48,362 nt of DNA from JBKQHQ01 sp052148715. Its GTDB lineage: Bacteria; Pseudomonadota; Alphaproteobacteria; Rhizobiales; Xanthobacteraceae. Positions 17,328 through 25,363 of the stretch are shown here, piece by piece (within the stretch, counting starts at the first letter, position 1; each line of letters begins with the position of its first letter). The position numbers and the translations under genes were made by a program. Below the pieces are notes generated by a model. It ran no database searches, was not told where the DNA came from, and saw nothing but the letters and a program-made list of their open reading frames with translations. The stretch lies in contig JBKQHQ010000173.1 of assembly GCA_052148715.1 (NCBI GenBank), forward strand, positions 1 through 48,362, given 5' to 3'.

Positions 17328-17341
17328 TTGATCTTTCTCAA
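17328..17341. promoter_or_regulatory. FixK-type box upstream of the DUF3775 gene
   Basis: TTGATCTTTCTCAA fits TTGA-N6-TCAA and is centred 86 bp upstream of ATG 17421, in the 176-bp gap after chaB. Confidence 0.65.
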
Positions 17342-17420
17342 CGCGAACCGCGCTGGGCGCCTATATTTTTAAATTTTCGAGCGGCCCCGTCGGCGGTGCC
17401 CGTTCATGCGAGGTGAGACT

Positions 17421-17843
17421 ATGTTGGAAACGATACCGGCGCTGTCTATTTCGCCCGAGAAGGTGTGCTTCATCATCATCAAGGCACGCGAGTTCGACGT
17501 GAAGGATGTCGTGACCGACCCGGATGACGGATCAAACGCAAGCGATGACGCCATGGTTTCGGTGCTGGAGGATCATAAAGACGATCCCGTCCTCGCCGAG
17601 CTCAATGGGTTCATCGGAGCGCTGACGGAAGATGAGCAAATCGATCTCGTGGCACTCACATGGCTTGGGCGCGGCGACGGCACGATCGAGGATTGGCAAG
17701 CGCTGCGGGCTGAAGCCGATCGCGCGCATAATCGACGGACTCCGTCGTACCTCTTGGGAATACCGCTACTCTCCGACTATTTGGAGGAGGCGCTTTCGCT
17801 CTTCGACTGTTCATGTGAAGATTACGAGATGAATCGCTTGTGA
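17421..17843 (+). CDS. DUF3775 domain protein
   Basis: 140 aa. The DUF3775 pattern is visible in three blocks: SISPEKVCFIIIKAREFDVK; NGFIGALTEDEQIDLVALTWLGRGDG (in parts); and PSYLLGIPLLSDYLEEALS at the C-terminus. The protein is acidic and has no membrane segment. Function unknown. ATG 17421 is preferred over 17406 because GAGGTGAG sits just before it. A FixK-type box lies 86 bp upstream, making it a candidate low-oxygen gene. Confidence 0.8.
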   Translation: MLETIPALSISPEKVCFIIIKAREFDVKDVVTDPDDGSNASDDAMVSVLEDHKDDPVLAELNGFIGALTEDEQIDLVALTWLGRGDGTIEDWQALRAEADRAHNRRTPSYLLGIPLLSDYLEEALSLFDCSCEDYEMNRL

Positions 17844-17966
17844 GATGGCTACGGCTCGGTCTGGAGCGTCTCGTGCGATAAGCGCAAGCGTGACGGTCGA
17901 GGTTATGGTCACTCACGGCCGCTTAAGGCGTTCCCCGCGAAAAAGGAAAAGCCTCTGTGGCGAGCA

Positions 17967-17980
17967 TTGCGCTAGGTCAA
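17967..17980. promoter_or_regulatory. FixK-type box upstream of the hydrolase operon
   Basis: TTGCGCTAGGTCAA fits TTG(A/C)-N6-(T/G)CAA. Its centre is 79 bp upstream of the GTG start at 18053, the first of three closely spaced genes. Confidence 0.6.
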
Positions 17981-18052
17981 TGAATCTCGCCGTCGGACCT
18001 GATCAACTTATAAAAAGAGTTAAGACGTATTCTTGCTGTTGAGGAGGCCCTC

Positions 18053-18772
18053 GTGACTCATACGGCGCTACGCCCTGAGCATCCAGGCCGGACTAGGTTA
18101 GGTCCTGGTCGGCGGGATGTGCAGATACAACCGGCGGGCCTGTGGGGAACGTTGGTCGTGCCGGCGAAGGCGCGCGCCCTTGTTGCTTTTGCGCATGGAA
18201 GTGGATCCAGCAGTCTCAGCCCTCGGAACGCCGCTGTCGCGGAAGCCTTGAACGAGCGGGGCTTTGCGACATTGCTGTTCGATCTCTTGCATCGCGACGA
18301 AGACCAGGATCGAACTAATGTTTTTAATATCCCGCTGCTTGCCGGGCGGCTCAACGAGGCCGTCCGTTGGCTTGACCTCGATTCGAGCCTGGCCCGGCTT
18401 CCGCTCGGCTTCTTTGGCGCGAGCACCGGCGCGGCGGCGGCTCTTGTGGCAGCGGCCGAGCTCGGCCAGCGGGTGGGCGCTGTCGTCTGCCGCGGCGGAC
18501 GCCCGGATCTGGCTAAGCCGGCACTCGCCAAGGTCCGCGCCGCGACGCTTCTGATCGTCGGTGGCGCCGATACCGAGGTGCTCGACCTCAACCGACGAGC
18601 ATTCGCGGATCTGCATGCGCCGAAAGCGCTACGCATTATCGAGGGTGCTACGCATCTGTTTCCCGAGCCCGGCGCCATGGAGACGGTCATCGACGGCGCC
18701 GTGTCTTGGTTCGAGCATCATCTTCGAGCGGAGCACTCAACCGGCGGGGATGTTTTCCCGGACCTATTCTGA
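18053..18772 (+). CDS. Alpha/beta hydrolase (dienelactone-hydrolase-like)
   Basis: 239 aa with an alpha/beta hydrolase fold. The oxyanion region is VAFAHGSGSSSLSPRN, the nucleophile elbow is GFFGASTGAAAAL (Ser in G-A-S-T-G), the acid is in LIVGGADTEVLDLN and the His is in IEGATHLFPEPGAME. This pattern fits the dienelactone hydrolase-like group that is often fused to or next to phosphoribosyltransferases. Substrate unknown. It starts with GTG after GAGGAGG. The next gene, a phosphoribosyltransferase, begins 9 bp downstream. Confidence 0.85.
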   Translation: MTHTALRPEHPGRTRLGPGRRDVQIQPAGLWGTLVVPAKARALVAFAHGSGSSSLSPRNAAVAEALNERGFATLLFDLLHRDEDQDRTNVFNIPLLAGRLNEAVRWLDLDSSLARLPLGFFGASTGAAAALVAAAELGQRVGAVVCRGGRPDLAKPALAKVRAATLLIVGGADTEVLDLNRRAFADLHAPKALRIIEGATHLFPEPGAMETVIDGAVSWFEHHLRAEHSTGGDVFPDLF

Positions 18773-18781
18773 GGAAGCGCG

Positions 18782-19474
18782 ATGTCATTTCGCAATCGAT
18801 CAGACGCGGGACGAAAGCTCGCCGATGCTTTGGCCCGCTACCAACATCAACCATGCATCGTTCTCGCCTTGCCGCGCGGCGGCGTTCCTGTGGCGGCGGA
18901 AGTTGCCGGGCATCTCAACGCGCCGCTGGACCTAATTCTCGTTCGCAAGATCGGCGTGCCGTCACAGCCGGAACTCGCGATGGGCGCCGTCGTCGACGGC
19001 GACCCTCCCCTCGTCGTGCGCAACGAGGACGTGATCCAAGCCACGCAAACGAGCGAGCAGGAATTCGACGCGATCTGCCAGCGCGAACTGCGCGAAATAG
19101 AACGGCGTCGCGAGCTTTACCTTGGGAAGCGGGTGCCGGCCGACATATCGGGTCGAGTGGCGATCGTCGTCGATGATGGAATAGCGACCGGTGCCACGGT
19201 TCGCGCTGCGCTTCGCGCCGTACGCCGGCGCCATCCCAAGAAGCTCGTGCTCGCCGTCCCCGTGGCGTCTTCGCAGGCGCTCGATGAGCTCCGCGGTGAG
19301 ACGGATGATGTTGTGTGCCTAGAGGCGCACGATGCATTTCCGGCGATCGGTTTGTTCTATGCGGACTTCCGTCAGGTCGGGGATCGGGACGTGGTTCGAT
19401 TGCTCGATCAGCTCGCCCCGGTTGGAGAAGGTCAGCCTCAACCGCCGGGATCCGCAAATATCGTGGCACGTTGA
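18782..19474 (+). CDS. Phosphoribosyltransferase-family protein
   Basis: 230 aa. A type I PRTase fold: N-terminal VLALPRGGVPVAAEVAGHLN, DLILVRKIGVPSQPELAMGA, and the PRPP-binding loop VAIVVDDGIATGATVRAAL. Relatives occur with, or fused to, dienelactone-hydrolase-like domains, as in this operon, but their base substrate has not been settled from sequence. GAGGAAG precedes the ATG. It follows the hydrolase by 9 bp and precedes the HPF-CSD gene by 19 bp, so all three are likely one transcript. Confidence 0.87.
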   Translation: MSFRNRSDAGRKLADALARYQHQPCIVLALPRGGVPVAAEVAGHLNAPLDLILVRKIGVPSQPELAMGAVVDGDPPLVVRNEDVIQATQTSEQEFDAICQRELREIERRRELYLGKRVPADISGRVAIVVDDGIATGATVRAALRAVRRRHPKKLVLAVPVASSQALDELRGETDDVVCLEAHDAFPAIGLFYADFRQVGDRDVVRLLDQLAPVGEGQPQPPGSANIVAR

Positions 19475-19493
19475 CATGGTCGAGGAGAAATAT

Positions 19494-20060
19494 ATGGAAA
19501 CGGCAGCGCACATCGACTTTCAGGGCATTAGCGCCACCGAACCGGTGCGCCAATCGATTGCATCTCATATCGCCGGCCTCGAGCAACGGTTCGGGCGTAT
19601 GACGGCATGCCGGATCGTGATCAAGGCGCCAGGCAACCACCACCATCAAGGCGGCCTGTTCGAGGTCCATATCCGGATCACGATGCCAGGCGGGCGCGAG
19701 GTCAATATCGGGCGCACGGCAACCGCTGACGAGCGGCGCGCGGACTTGGCGTTTGCCATCAATGACGCGTTCAAGCGGGCGCGCCGCCAATTGCAGGACC
19801 GGGTGCGTCGGCTACAAGGGCAGACGAAGTCGCACGCGGAGCCGCCGATCGGAAAGGTCGTGCGGCTCGACGATGTGGCCGGCTTCGGTTTTCTTGAGAG
19901 CACCGATGGACGCGAAATCTATTTCCATCGGAACAGTGTGCTGGACGACGCGTTTGCCAGCCTGTCGCCGGGCCAGCGCGTGACGTTTTTCGAGGAGATG
20001 GGCGAGAAAGGCCCACAGGCATCTACCGTAAAGATGCTCGGAAAACATGGTCTGCGCTGA
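19494..20060 (+). CDS. HPF/RaiA-like domain fused to a cold-shock domain
   Basis: 188 aa. Residues 1-110 match the ribosome hibernation factor (sigma-54 modulation/S30EA) fold: HIDFQGISATEPVRQSIASH, a central FEVHIRITMPGG and a closing helix AINDAFKRARRQLQDRVRRL. Residues 118-182 are a cold-shock domain with RNP1-like GFGFLES and RNP2-like EIYFHRN. The combination would place an RNA-binding OB fold on a ribosome-associated domain. ATG 19494 follows GAGGAG by 7 nt and is preferred over 19476. Third gene of the hydrolase-PRTase operon. The function in hibernation is inferred from the domains. Confidence 0.88.
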   Translation: METAAHIDFQGISATEPVRQSIASHIAGLEQRFGRMTACRIVIKAPGNHHHQGGLFEVHIRITMPGGREVNIGRTATADERRADLAFAINDAFKRARRQLQDRVRRLQGQTKSHAEPPIGKVVRLDDVAGFGFLESTDGREIYFHRNSVLDDAFASLSPGQRVTFFEEMGEKGPQASTVKMLGKHGLR

Positions 20061-20173
20061 CAACTGGGTCCTTCGGAGGTCACTGCTGAGCCTTAGGGCT
20101 TGGTGGGGCCGTCCGCGCCCGCATTGTTTCGCTGCTCCAGTCGTGGGCCGCCTTTTCCCGAGATCTTTGCCCT

Positions 20174-20187
20174 TTGATCTAGCGCAA
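20174..20187. promoter_or_regulatory. FixK-type box 41.5 bp before the PhaC-like gene
   Basis: TTGATCTAGCGCAA fits TTGA-N6-GCAA. Its centre (20180.5) is exactly 41.5 bp before the A of ATG 20222, the classical class II distance to a transcription start. Confidence 0.65.
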
Positions 20188-20221
20188 GGCGGGACGCGTA
20201 ACTTAGCGTTTATTGATCATT

Positions 20222-21391
20222 ATGGCTGAAATCTCCGGTGTGCCATCAGCATCGCTTGCATTTCTGTGGCCGGCGCTCGCCGCCGCTTCCGCGAGCAACT
20301 TCGCCTCGGCGCTGGCGAAGGAATTCGTCAACCTCGCGGTCGGGAGCGACGCAGCGAGTGTCTGCCCTGAACCTGAATGGGCGACCTGCAACAAGGTGGC
20401 CCTTGAGTTGGATTCGGTGCGCCTGCGCGACTTTGCCGCTACCGGCAAGGGAATGCCGACTTTAATCTGCGCGCCTTTTGCCTTGCATGGAGCGACGGTC
20501 GTTGACTTCGCGCCCGGCCACAGCTTGGTAACGGCGCTGCAGACGGCCGGCCTGCGACGAGTCTTTGCAACCGAATGGCGCTCCGCGTCGCCGGCCATGT
20601 CCTTCATGTCCATCGATGGTTATCTTGCAGACCTGAATGTGCTTGTCGACCAGCTCGGCGGTAAGGTTGATCTCATCGGGCTGTGCCAAGGCGGCTGGAT
20701 GGCGCTCATCTACGCGGCACGCTTTCCGAGCAAGGTCGGTAAGCTGGTGCTCGCAGGTGCTCCGATCGATCTCGCGGCTGGCCAGTCGGCCTTATCACAG
20801 CTCGCGCGAGACGTGCCGATGCCCGTCTTTGAGCAACTGGTTCATCTCGGCGATGGCCGTATTCTCGGTCATCGGGTGCTTCAATTTTGGGAACCGACAT
20901 TGTTGACGCCGGATCTGGTTCACAAAGTGTTGCAGTGCGCGCATGCAATCGCGTCGCCGCAGTTTCGCGCGCTCGAAGCCCAGTTTCGCGTTTGGCACGC
21001 TTGGACCGTCGACTTGCCCGGAGTGTATTACCTTCAGGTCGTGGAGCGGATTTTCAAGGAAAATCAAATCGCTACCGGTCGGTTCGTCGCCCTTGGCCAG
21101 CCAATCGACCTCAAACGTGTGCAGATCCCTCTATTCCTGCTCGCAGCACAACACGACGATCTGGTCGCAGCGGAGCAGGTCTTTGCCACCGAACACCTCG
21201 TTGGTACGGCTGCGCGCCATCTCCGCAAGGCAATGGCTCCAGGCGAGCATCTCAGTTTGTTTATGGGGGAGCGGAATCTCTTGACGACTTGGCGTGAAAT
21301 AGCTCATTGGCTTGCTGTGCCGGACATATCCCGCAAGGCGCGCAGACCTCCCGTTGAGAGCATGACTTCGGTTCGAACTCGCGCCAGCTGA
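20222..21391 (+). CDS. PhaC-like alpha/beta hydrolase with Cys nucleophile
   Basis: 389 aa. The nucleophile elbow is LIGLCQGGWMAL with Cys155, matching the G-x-C-x-G-G lipase-like box of PHA synthases rather than the G-x-S-x-G of ordinary hydrolases. The acid lies in LLAAQHDDLVAAEQ and the His in APGEHLSLFMGE. It is shorter than PhaC and lacks its long N-terminal domain, so it may be a synthase-like accessory, a depolymerase or a separate thioesterase. It sits 106 bp before phaC in the same direction. No Shine-Dalgarno sequence precedes ATG 20222 (TTG 20213 also in frame); see the FixK box at exactly 41.5 bp. Confidence 0.75.
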   Translation: MAEISGVPSASLAFLWPALAAASASNFASALAKEFVNLAVGSDAASVCPEPEWATCNKVALELDSVRLRDFAATGKGMPTLICAPFALHGATVVDFAPGHSLVTALQTAGLRRVFATEWRSASPAMSFMSIDGYLADLNVLVDQLGGKVDLIGLCQGGWMALIYAARFPSKVGKLVLAGAPIDLAAGQSALSQLARDVPMPVFEQLVHLGDGRILGHRVLQFWEPTLLTPDLVHKVLQCAHAIASPQFRALEAQFRVWHAWTVDLPGVYYLQVVERIFKENQIATGRFVALGQPIDLKRVQIPLFLLAAQHDDLVAAEQVFATEHLVGTAARHLRKAMAPGEHLSLFMGERNLLTTWREIAHWLAVPDISRKARRPPVESMTSVRTRAS

Positions 21392-21496
21392 AGCCACAAC
21401 CACTCATTATCTCGGGCAAGGCGGATGCGTTTTGATACTCCGACTGCTGCGCTGGACCGCCGCTGGTATCCCTAAATTCGATGATGGAGCCGTTCG

Positions 21497-23314
21497 ATGT
21501 CCTCAATTGCGCGCGTCACCGATACCAACGCCCGAAGGGTCGCACGACGGCCGTCGGTGCCCACCGCTCCGGTCAACGGAGCAGTGCAATCGTCGGCCGA
21601 ATCGCAATCCTTGCTTGATAGGACGCTGCACGCGTTCGTCGGGAGCTTCACGGGCGGGCTGTCACCTGCGGCTCTCGGGAGCGCCGTGCTCGATTGGTCC
21701 GCGCATCTTGCCCAATCCCCGGGAAAGCAGTTTGAGCTCGCGCAGACCGCCATGACCGGTGCGATTGAAAACATCGCCTACGCGACCGGATGCGTACTCG
21801 GTCAGGCCGAGCATCCGCACGCCCGCGCGCTCCCGCAGGACAGCCGGTTCCGCGCACCCGAATGGCAGACCGCTCCATACAATGCGCTAGCGCATTCTTT
21901 CCTGTCTATCGAGCGCTGGTGGGAGAAGGCGACGACGGGTGTCCGAGGCGTGAGTAAGCAGCACGAAGGCGTCGTTAGCTTTGCGGCCAGGCAATTGCTC
22001 GACACCGTTGCGCCTTCGAATTTCCTCGCCACCAATCCGCAAGTCTTGGCGCGTACGCGTGAGCAGTACGGCGTCAATCTCGTCCGCGGCTTCACCAACC
22101 TCGGCGATGATACGGCGCGTCTATTGACGGGTAGGCTGCCCGCGGGATCGGAGGCCTATCGGGTCGGCGAAACCGTTGCAGTGACCCCCGGCAAGGTCGT
22201 CCGGCGCACACGCCTCGCCGAGGTGATCCAGTACACGCCGTCGACACAGGTGGTGCGGCCCGAACCGATCGTCATCATCCCGGCGTGGATCATGAAATAT
22301 TACGTCCTCGACCTCTCGCCGGCGAACTCGTTGGTGAAATATCTGGTCGGTCAAGGTTTCACGGTTTTCATGGTTTCTTGGAAAAATCCCGGTGCTGAAG
22401 ACCGCGATGTGGGGCTCGACGATTACCGTGTGGAAGGGGTGCTCGCTGCGATCGACGCGGCGACCGCGATCACAGGGGCAGCCAAGGTCCATGCCGTCGG
22501 CTATTGTCTTGGCGGCACCCTGCTGGCGATCGCCGCGGCGGCGATGGCCCGCGACGAGGATCAGCGCCTCCAGACGCTGAGTTTTTTTGCGGCGCAAACC
22601 GACTTTACCGAGGCCGGCGAGCTAATGCTTTTCATAGACGAGAGTCAGATCGCCTTCCTTGAAGACATCATGTGGCAACAGGGCTATCTCGATTCCCGCC
22701 AGATGGCCAGCGCGTTCCAGTTGCTGCGATCCAACGATCTGATCTGGTCGCGAATGGTGCACGACTATCTGATGGGCGAGCGATCCCAGGCGATGGATAT
22801 CATGGCTTGGAATGCGGACTCTACGCGCATGCCCTACCGCATGCATTCCGAGTATGTGCGTTCGCTCTTCCTCAACAATGACCTCGCAGAGGGACGGCTC
22901 AAGGTCGCGGGGCGGCCAGTCGCGGTTCCCGACATTCGGCTGCCGATCTTCGCCTTGGGAACCGAGCAGGATCACGTTTCGCCCTGGCGTTCGGTGTACA
23001 AGTTTAACCTGCTCAACGATTCGGAAACCACTTTCGTCCTGACGAATGGCGGCCACAATGCCGGCATTCTGTCAGAGCCCGGCCACGCGCGCCGGCACTA
23101 TCGAATTGCAACCAAGCCGCCCGAATCCCACTATGTCGATCCCGACACATGGGCCGCGACCAACCAGCCTCGGGAAGGTTCGTGGTGGACCGCCTGGAGC
23201 GACTGGCTTGCCCGTCGGTCCGGCGCCCCTGTCCCGCCACCTCCGCTCGGCAAGCCCGAGGAAGGTTATCCGGCCATCGCGGACGCGCCCGGGACCTACG
23301 TTCTGATGCGGTGA
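21497..23314 (+). CDS. phaC: Class I poly(3-hydroxyalkanoate) synthase
   Basis: 605 aa, typical for class I synthases, which polymerise 3-hydroxyacyl-CoA into storage granules. The catalytic triad is Cys337 in VGYCLGGTL, Asp492 in TEQDHVSPW and His520 in NGGHNAGI, at spacings matching Ralstonia PhaC (319/480/508). The N-terminal PhaC_N region includes NFLATNPQVL and the hydrophobic IIPAWIMKYYVLDLSP. The first 30 residues are low-complexity. GGAG precedes the ATG. No own FixK box is seen in the 106-bp gap, so it may be read through from the PhaC-like gene. phaA/phaB are not in the window. Confidence 0.95.
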   Translation: MSSIARVTDTNARRVARRPSVPTAPVNGAVQSSAESQSLLDRTLHAFVGSFTGGLSPAALGSAVLDWSAHLAQSPGKQFELAQTAMTGAIENIAYATGCVLGQAEHPHARALPQDSRFRAPEWQTAPYNALAHSFLSIERWWEKATTGVRGVSKQHEGVVSFAARQLLDTVAPSNFLATNPQVLARTREQYGVNLVRGFTNLGDDTARLLTGRLPAGSEAYRVGETVAVTPGKVVRRTRLAEVIQYTPSTQVVRPEPIVIIPAWIMKYYVLDLSPANSLVKYLVGQGFTVFMVSWKNPGAEDRDVGLDDYRVEGVLAAIDAATAITGAAKVHAVGYCLGGTLLAIAAAAMARDEDQRLQTLSFFAAQTDFTEAGELMLFIDESQIAFLEDIMWQQGYLDSRQMASAFQLLRSNDLIWSRMVHDYLMGERSQAMDIMAWNADSTRMPYRMHSEYVRSLFLNNDLAEGRLKVAGRPVAVPDIRLPIFALGTEQDHVSPWRSVYKFNLLNDSETTFVLTNGGHNAGILSEPGHARRHYRIATKPPESHYVDPDTWAATNQPREGSWWTAWSDWLARRSGAPVPPPPLGKPEEGYPAIADAPGTYVLMR

Positions 23315-23409
23315 GGACTGACCGGGATTGATCCGCCGCGTTGGGATTTCCCCGACCGATGGCCGCCGCCTCTGATCGCGCAGTCGGCCACGCCCTGCAA
23401 TGAATGTGC

Positions 23410-23423
23410 TTGACCCAAATCAA
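23410..23423. promoter_or_regulatory. FixK-type box upstream of the UspA gene
   Basis: TTGACCCAAATCAA fits TTGA-N6-TCAA. Centre is 67 bp upstream of ATG 23484. Its position also argues against the longer open frame that starts at 23400. Confidence 0.7.
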
Positions 23424-23483
23424 TGCCCGTTCAGAGTGCGCAGGGTAGCTAATTATGTTCCAACCGACCTCGGAGACCGAGCC

Positions 23484-24314
23484 ATGATCAAGGATGTCAT
23501 CGTTGCCCTGTCGGTGAGAGAAGAGCGCGACCCAGCGGCCGAGTACGCGATTTCTTTTGCCGATTTTTTCGGTGCGCACATTGCCGGCATATCCTTCGCT
23601 TTCGAGCCGGTGATTCCTGCAACCGTAATGGGTGGAATTCCTGCCGACTTCATCGAGATGCAACGCGCCGAGAGCGACAAGGCCGCGCGTGCGGCCACAA
23701 CACGGTTCGATAAAGCCGCGATCGCCGATGGCCTCTCGACCGAGACCCATGTCTTCGATGTCTCTGTTGCCGGCGCCGGGGATTTATTTGGCCGCTTGGC
23801 GCGCCGTTTTGACATTTCGGTCGTCAGTCAGGCCGACCCCGATCGAGTTGGGCCCGAGGACATGATCGCCGAGGCTGCCTTGTTCGAATCGGGTCGTCCG
23901 GCCATCATCGTCCCCTATATCCAAAAGGAGGCGTTCAGCCTCAATCGGGTTCTTGTTTGCTGGGACGGTGGCCGAGCCGCCGCACGGGCCTTTGGTGATG
24001 CAATTCCCCTGCTCGAACGCGCCAAAGAGGTGCACGTCCTGATCGCGGCCGGCGAGCGCGGAAAGCGTGATGAGGTTCCCGGTGCGGACATCGGTCAGCA
24101 TCTCGCCAGGCATGGCGTCAAGATTGAAGTCCACCGCGCCGCGGCGGCGAATATCGATATTGCTAGTCTTATCTTGTCTTATGCGGCCGACCTGTCAATC
24201 GATTTCATGATCATGGGGGCGTACGGACATTCGCGCTTGCGCGAATTTGTGCTTGGGGGAGCTACCCGGGGCATTTTGGCGTCCCTGACGGTGCCGGCAC
24301 TTATGTCGCACTAA
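23484..24314 (+). CDS. Universal stress protein, tandem UspA domains
   Basis: 276 aa with two UspA domains (about 1-150 and 151-276). The second keeps the nucleotide-binding signature MGAYGHSRLREFVLGGATRG (G-2x-G-9x-G-x-T form), so ATP binding is plausible; the first looks degenerate. ATG 23484 is chosen because GGAGA precedes it and because the longer frame would include the FixK box. Such proteins respond to starvation and low oxygen. It is convergent with a 35-aa membrane protein gene. Confidence 0.9.
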   Translation: MIKDVIVALSVREERDPAAEYAISFADFFGAHIAGISFAFEPVIPATVMGGIPADFIEMQRAESDKAARAATTRFDKAAIADGLSTETHVFDVSVAGAGDLFGRLARRFDISVVSQADPDRVGPEDMIAEAALFESGRPAIIVPYIQKEAFSLNRVLVCWDGGRAAARAFGDAIPLLERAKEVHVLIAAGERGKRDEVPGADIGQHLARHGVKIEVHRAAAANIDIASLILSYAADLSIDFMIMGAYGHSRLREFVLGGATRGILASLTVPALMSH

Positions 24315-24330
24315 GCTGCAACTGGACTGC

Positions 24331-24438
24331 TCAGCGTTTGAGTCCGTTTGTTTGGGTGTCCGCCCAAGCCAAAATCGCCGTGAAAACAGCGAAGATAACA
24401 ATAATGGCGCTTACGACAATCACGGTTTCTGTTGGCAT
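24331..24438 (-). CDS. 35-residue single-pass membrane protein
   Basis: A short gene read on the minus strand: MPTETVIVVSAIIVIFAVFT, then AILAWADTQTNGLKR. Residues 5-25 form one transmembrane helix, with a polar C-terminus. AAGGAGCGAGGCG precedes the ATG, and a perfect FixK box lies 61 bp upstream, which strongly supports a real gene despite its size. It ends 17 bp from the convergent uspA stop. Function unknown; small proteins of this form may modulate a membrane complex. Confidence 0.75.
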   Translation of the reverse strand: MPTETVIVVSAIIVIFAVFTAILAWADTQTNGLKR

Positions 24439-24474
24439 CGCCTCGCTCCTTGGAGTTACTGGAAGATGATGCCT

Positions 24475-24486
24475 GGTTGATCAACC
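24475..24486. repeat. 12-bp perfect palindrome in the small-membrane-protein promoter
   Basis: GGTTGATCAACC lies between the FixK box (24493-24506) and the start of the 35-aa gene. If the FixK site works at -41.5, this palindrome falls in the -10 to -30 core promoter, where a bound protein could repress. It contains the TTGA/TCAA half-sites without spacer. Confidence 0.5.
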
Positions 24487-24492
24487 GAAGCT

Positions 24493-24506
24493 TTGATCTC
24501 GATCAA
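24493..24506. promoter_or_regulatory. FixK/FNR box upstream of the 35-aa membrane protein
   Basis: TTGATCTCGATCAA is a perfect TTGAT-N4-ATCAA palindrome centred 61 bp upstream of the minus-strand ATG at 24438. The only rightward neighbour is the 3' end of a leftward gene, so the target is the small gene. Confidence 0.8.
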
Positions 24507-24601
24507 TTTTGCGGGCGGTTGACGACGGTCGACTTATCACAATCGACCTGTCACAGATTACTCCCGTTCGCCGACGAGTGCGGCCACGAAGGTGGAGAGG
24601 C

Positions 24602-25333
24602 TTACGACGCCTTCGCTTGCGGCCCTTCCTCCTCGGGCAGGATGACCATACCCGAGGTGGGTTCTACCCAAACGAGATGATCTTCGACTGCCTTGACGCC
24701 AAGGATATTCTCGGCCGCAACGCGTATGGCCTCCCTTTGCCGTTCGTCAAAAATCGTGCCCCAGAGCTGAACAACGCCGTTGCGCACCAGAATATTGAGC
24801 TGCGCAATCGGCGCCCAAGGTTGCTTGCCAAGCTCGGCCAGCAATCGCTCGCGGATCGCGGCATCGTTGGTTGCAGACGGCGGCACCTCGCGCGCCAGTC
24901 CAGCCAGGGCTCGCAGCAAGTTGGCGCGGGTGACGATACCGACGACCTCCCGGCCTCGCATGACTGGCACCCTTTTGATTTGGTGCCGTTCCATCAGCTC
25001 CACGATCTGCTCAAGCGGTGTATCCTCGGCGGCGGTCGTCACGCTGGGCGTCATGACCTCGTTCACTTTGCGCCCGGACGCATGTACGTATTCGTTCGCG
25101 AGCTTGCCCGGCCCGATGAGGAACTCCAGCCATCGGGGCCGACGACGCTGGGTGCCTGTCTCCGTTCGCCGCAGCAGATCGCCTTCGCTAACAATCCCGA
25201 GCAACTCCCCCTTCTTGTCCACGACCGGCAGACCGCTGATTCGATGCTGAAGCATGAGCTGTACCGCTTCCAGCACCGAACTATCGGACCCTACTGTAAT
25301 GACGCCTTGCGTCATCACGTCCGCTGCGTTCAT
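24602..25333 (-). CDS. CBS-pair and BON domain protein
   Basis: 243 aa. Two CBS motifs (about residues 5-58 and 92-150; MTQGVITVGSDSSVLEAVQL and VMTPSVTTAAEDTPLEQIVE) form a Bateman module that senses adenine nucleotides in many proteins. A BON domain follows (about 165-225; VRNGVVQLWGTIFDERQREA, AVEDHLVWVE). The CBS-BON arrangement is common in alphaproteobacterial stress proteins. It begins 30 bp after the fixK-like gene and is likely co-transcribed with it. Confidence 0.9.
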   Translation of the reverse strand: MNAADVMTQGVITVGSDSSVLEAVQLMLQHRISGLPVVDKKGELLGIVSEGDLLRRTETGTQRRRPRWLEFLIGPGKLANEYVHASGRKVNEVMTPSVTTAAEDTPLEQIVELMERHQIKRVPVMRGREVVGIVTRANLLRALAGLAREVPPSATNDAAIRERLLAELGKQPWAPIAQLNILVRNGVVQLWGTIFDERQREAIRVAAENILGVKAVEDHLVWVEPTSGMVILPEEEGPQAKAS

Positions 25334-25363
25334 AACACTTCCTCCCGCCGGCCCGCTTCCATA

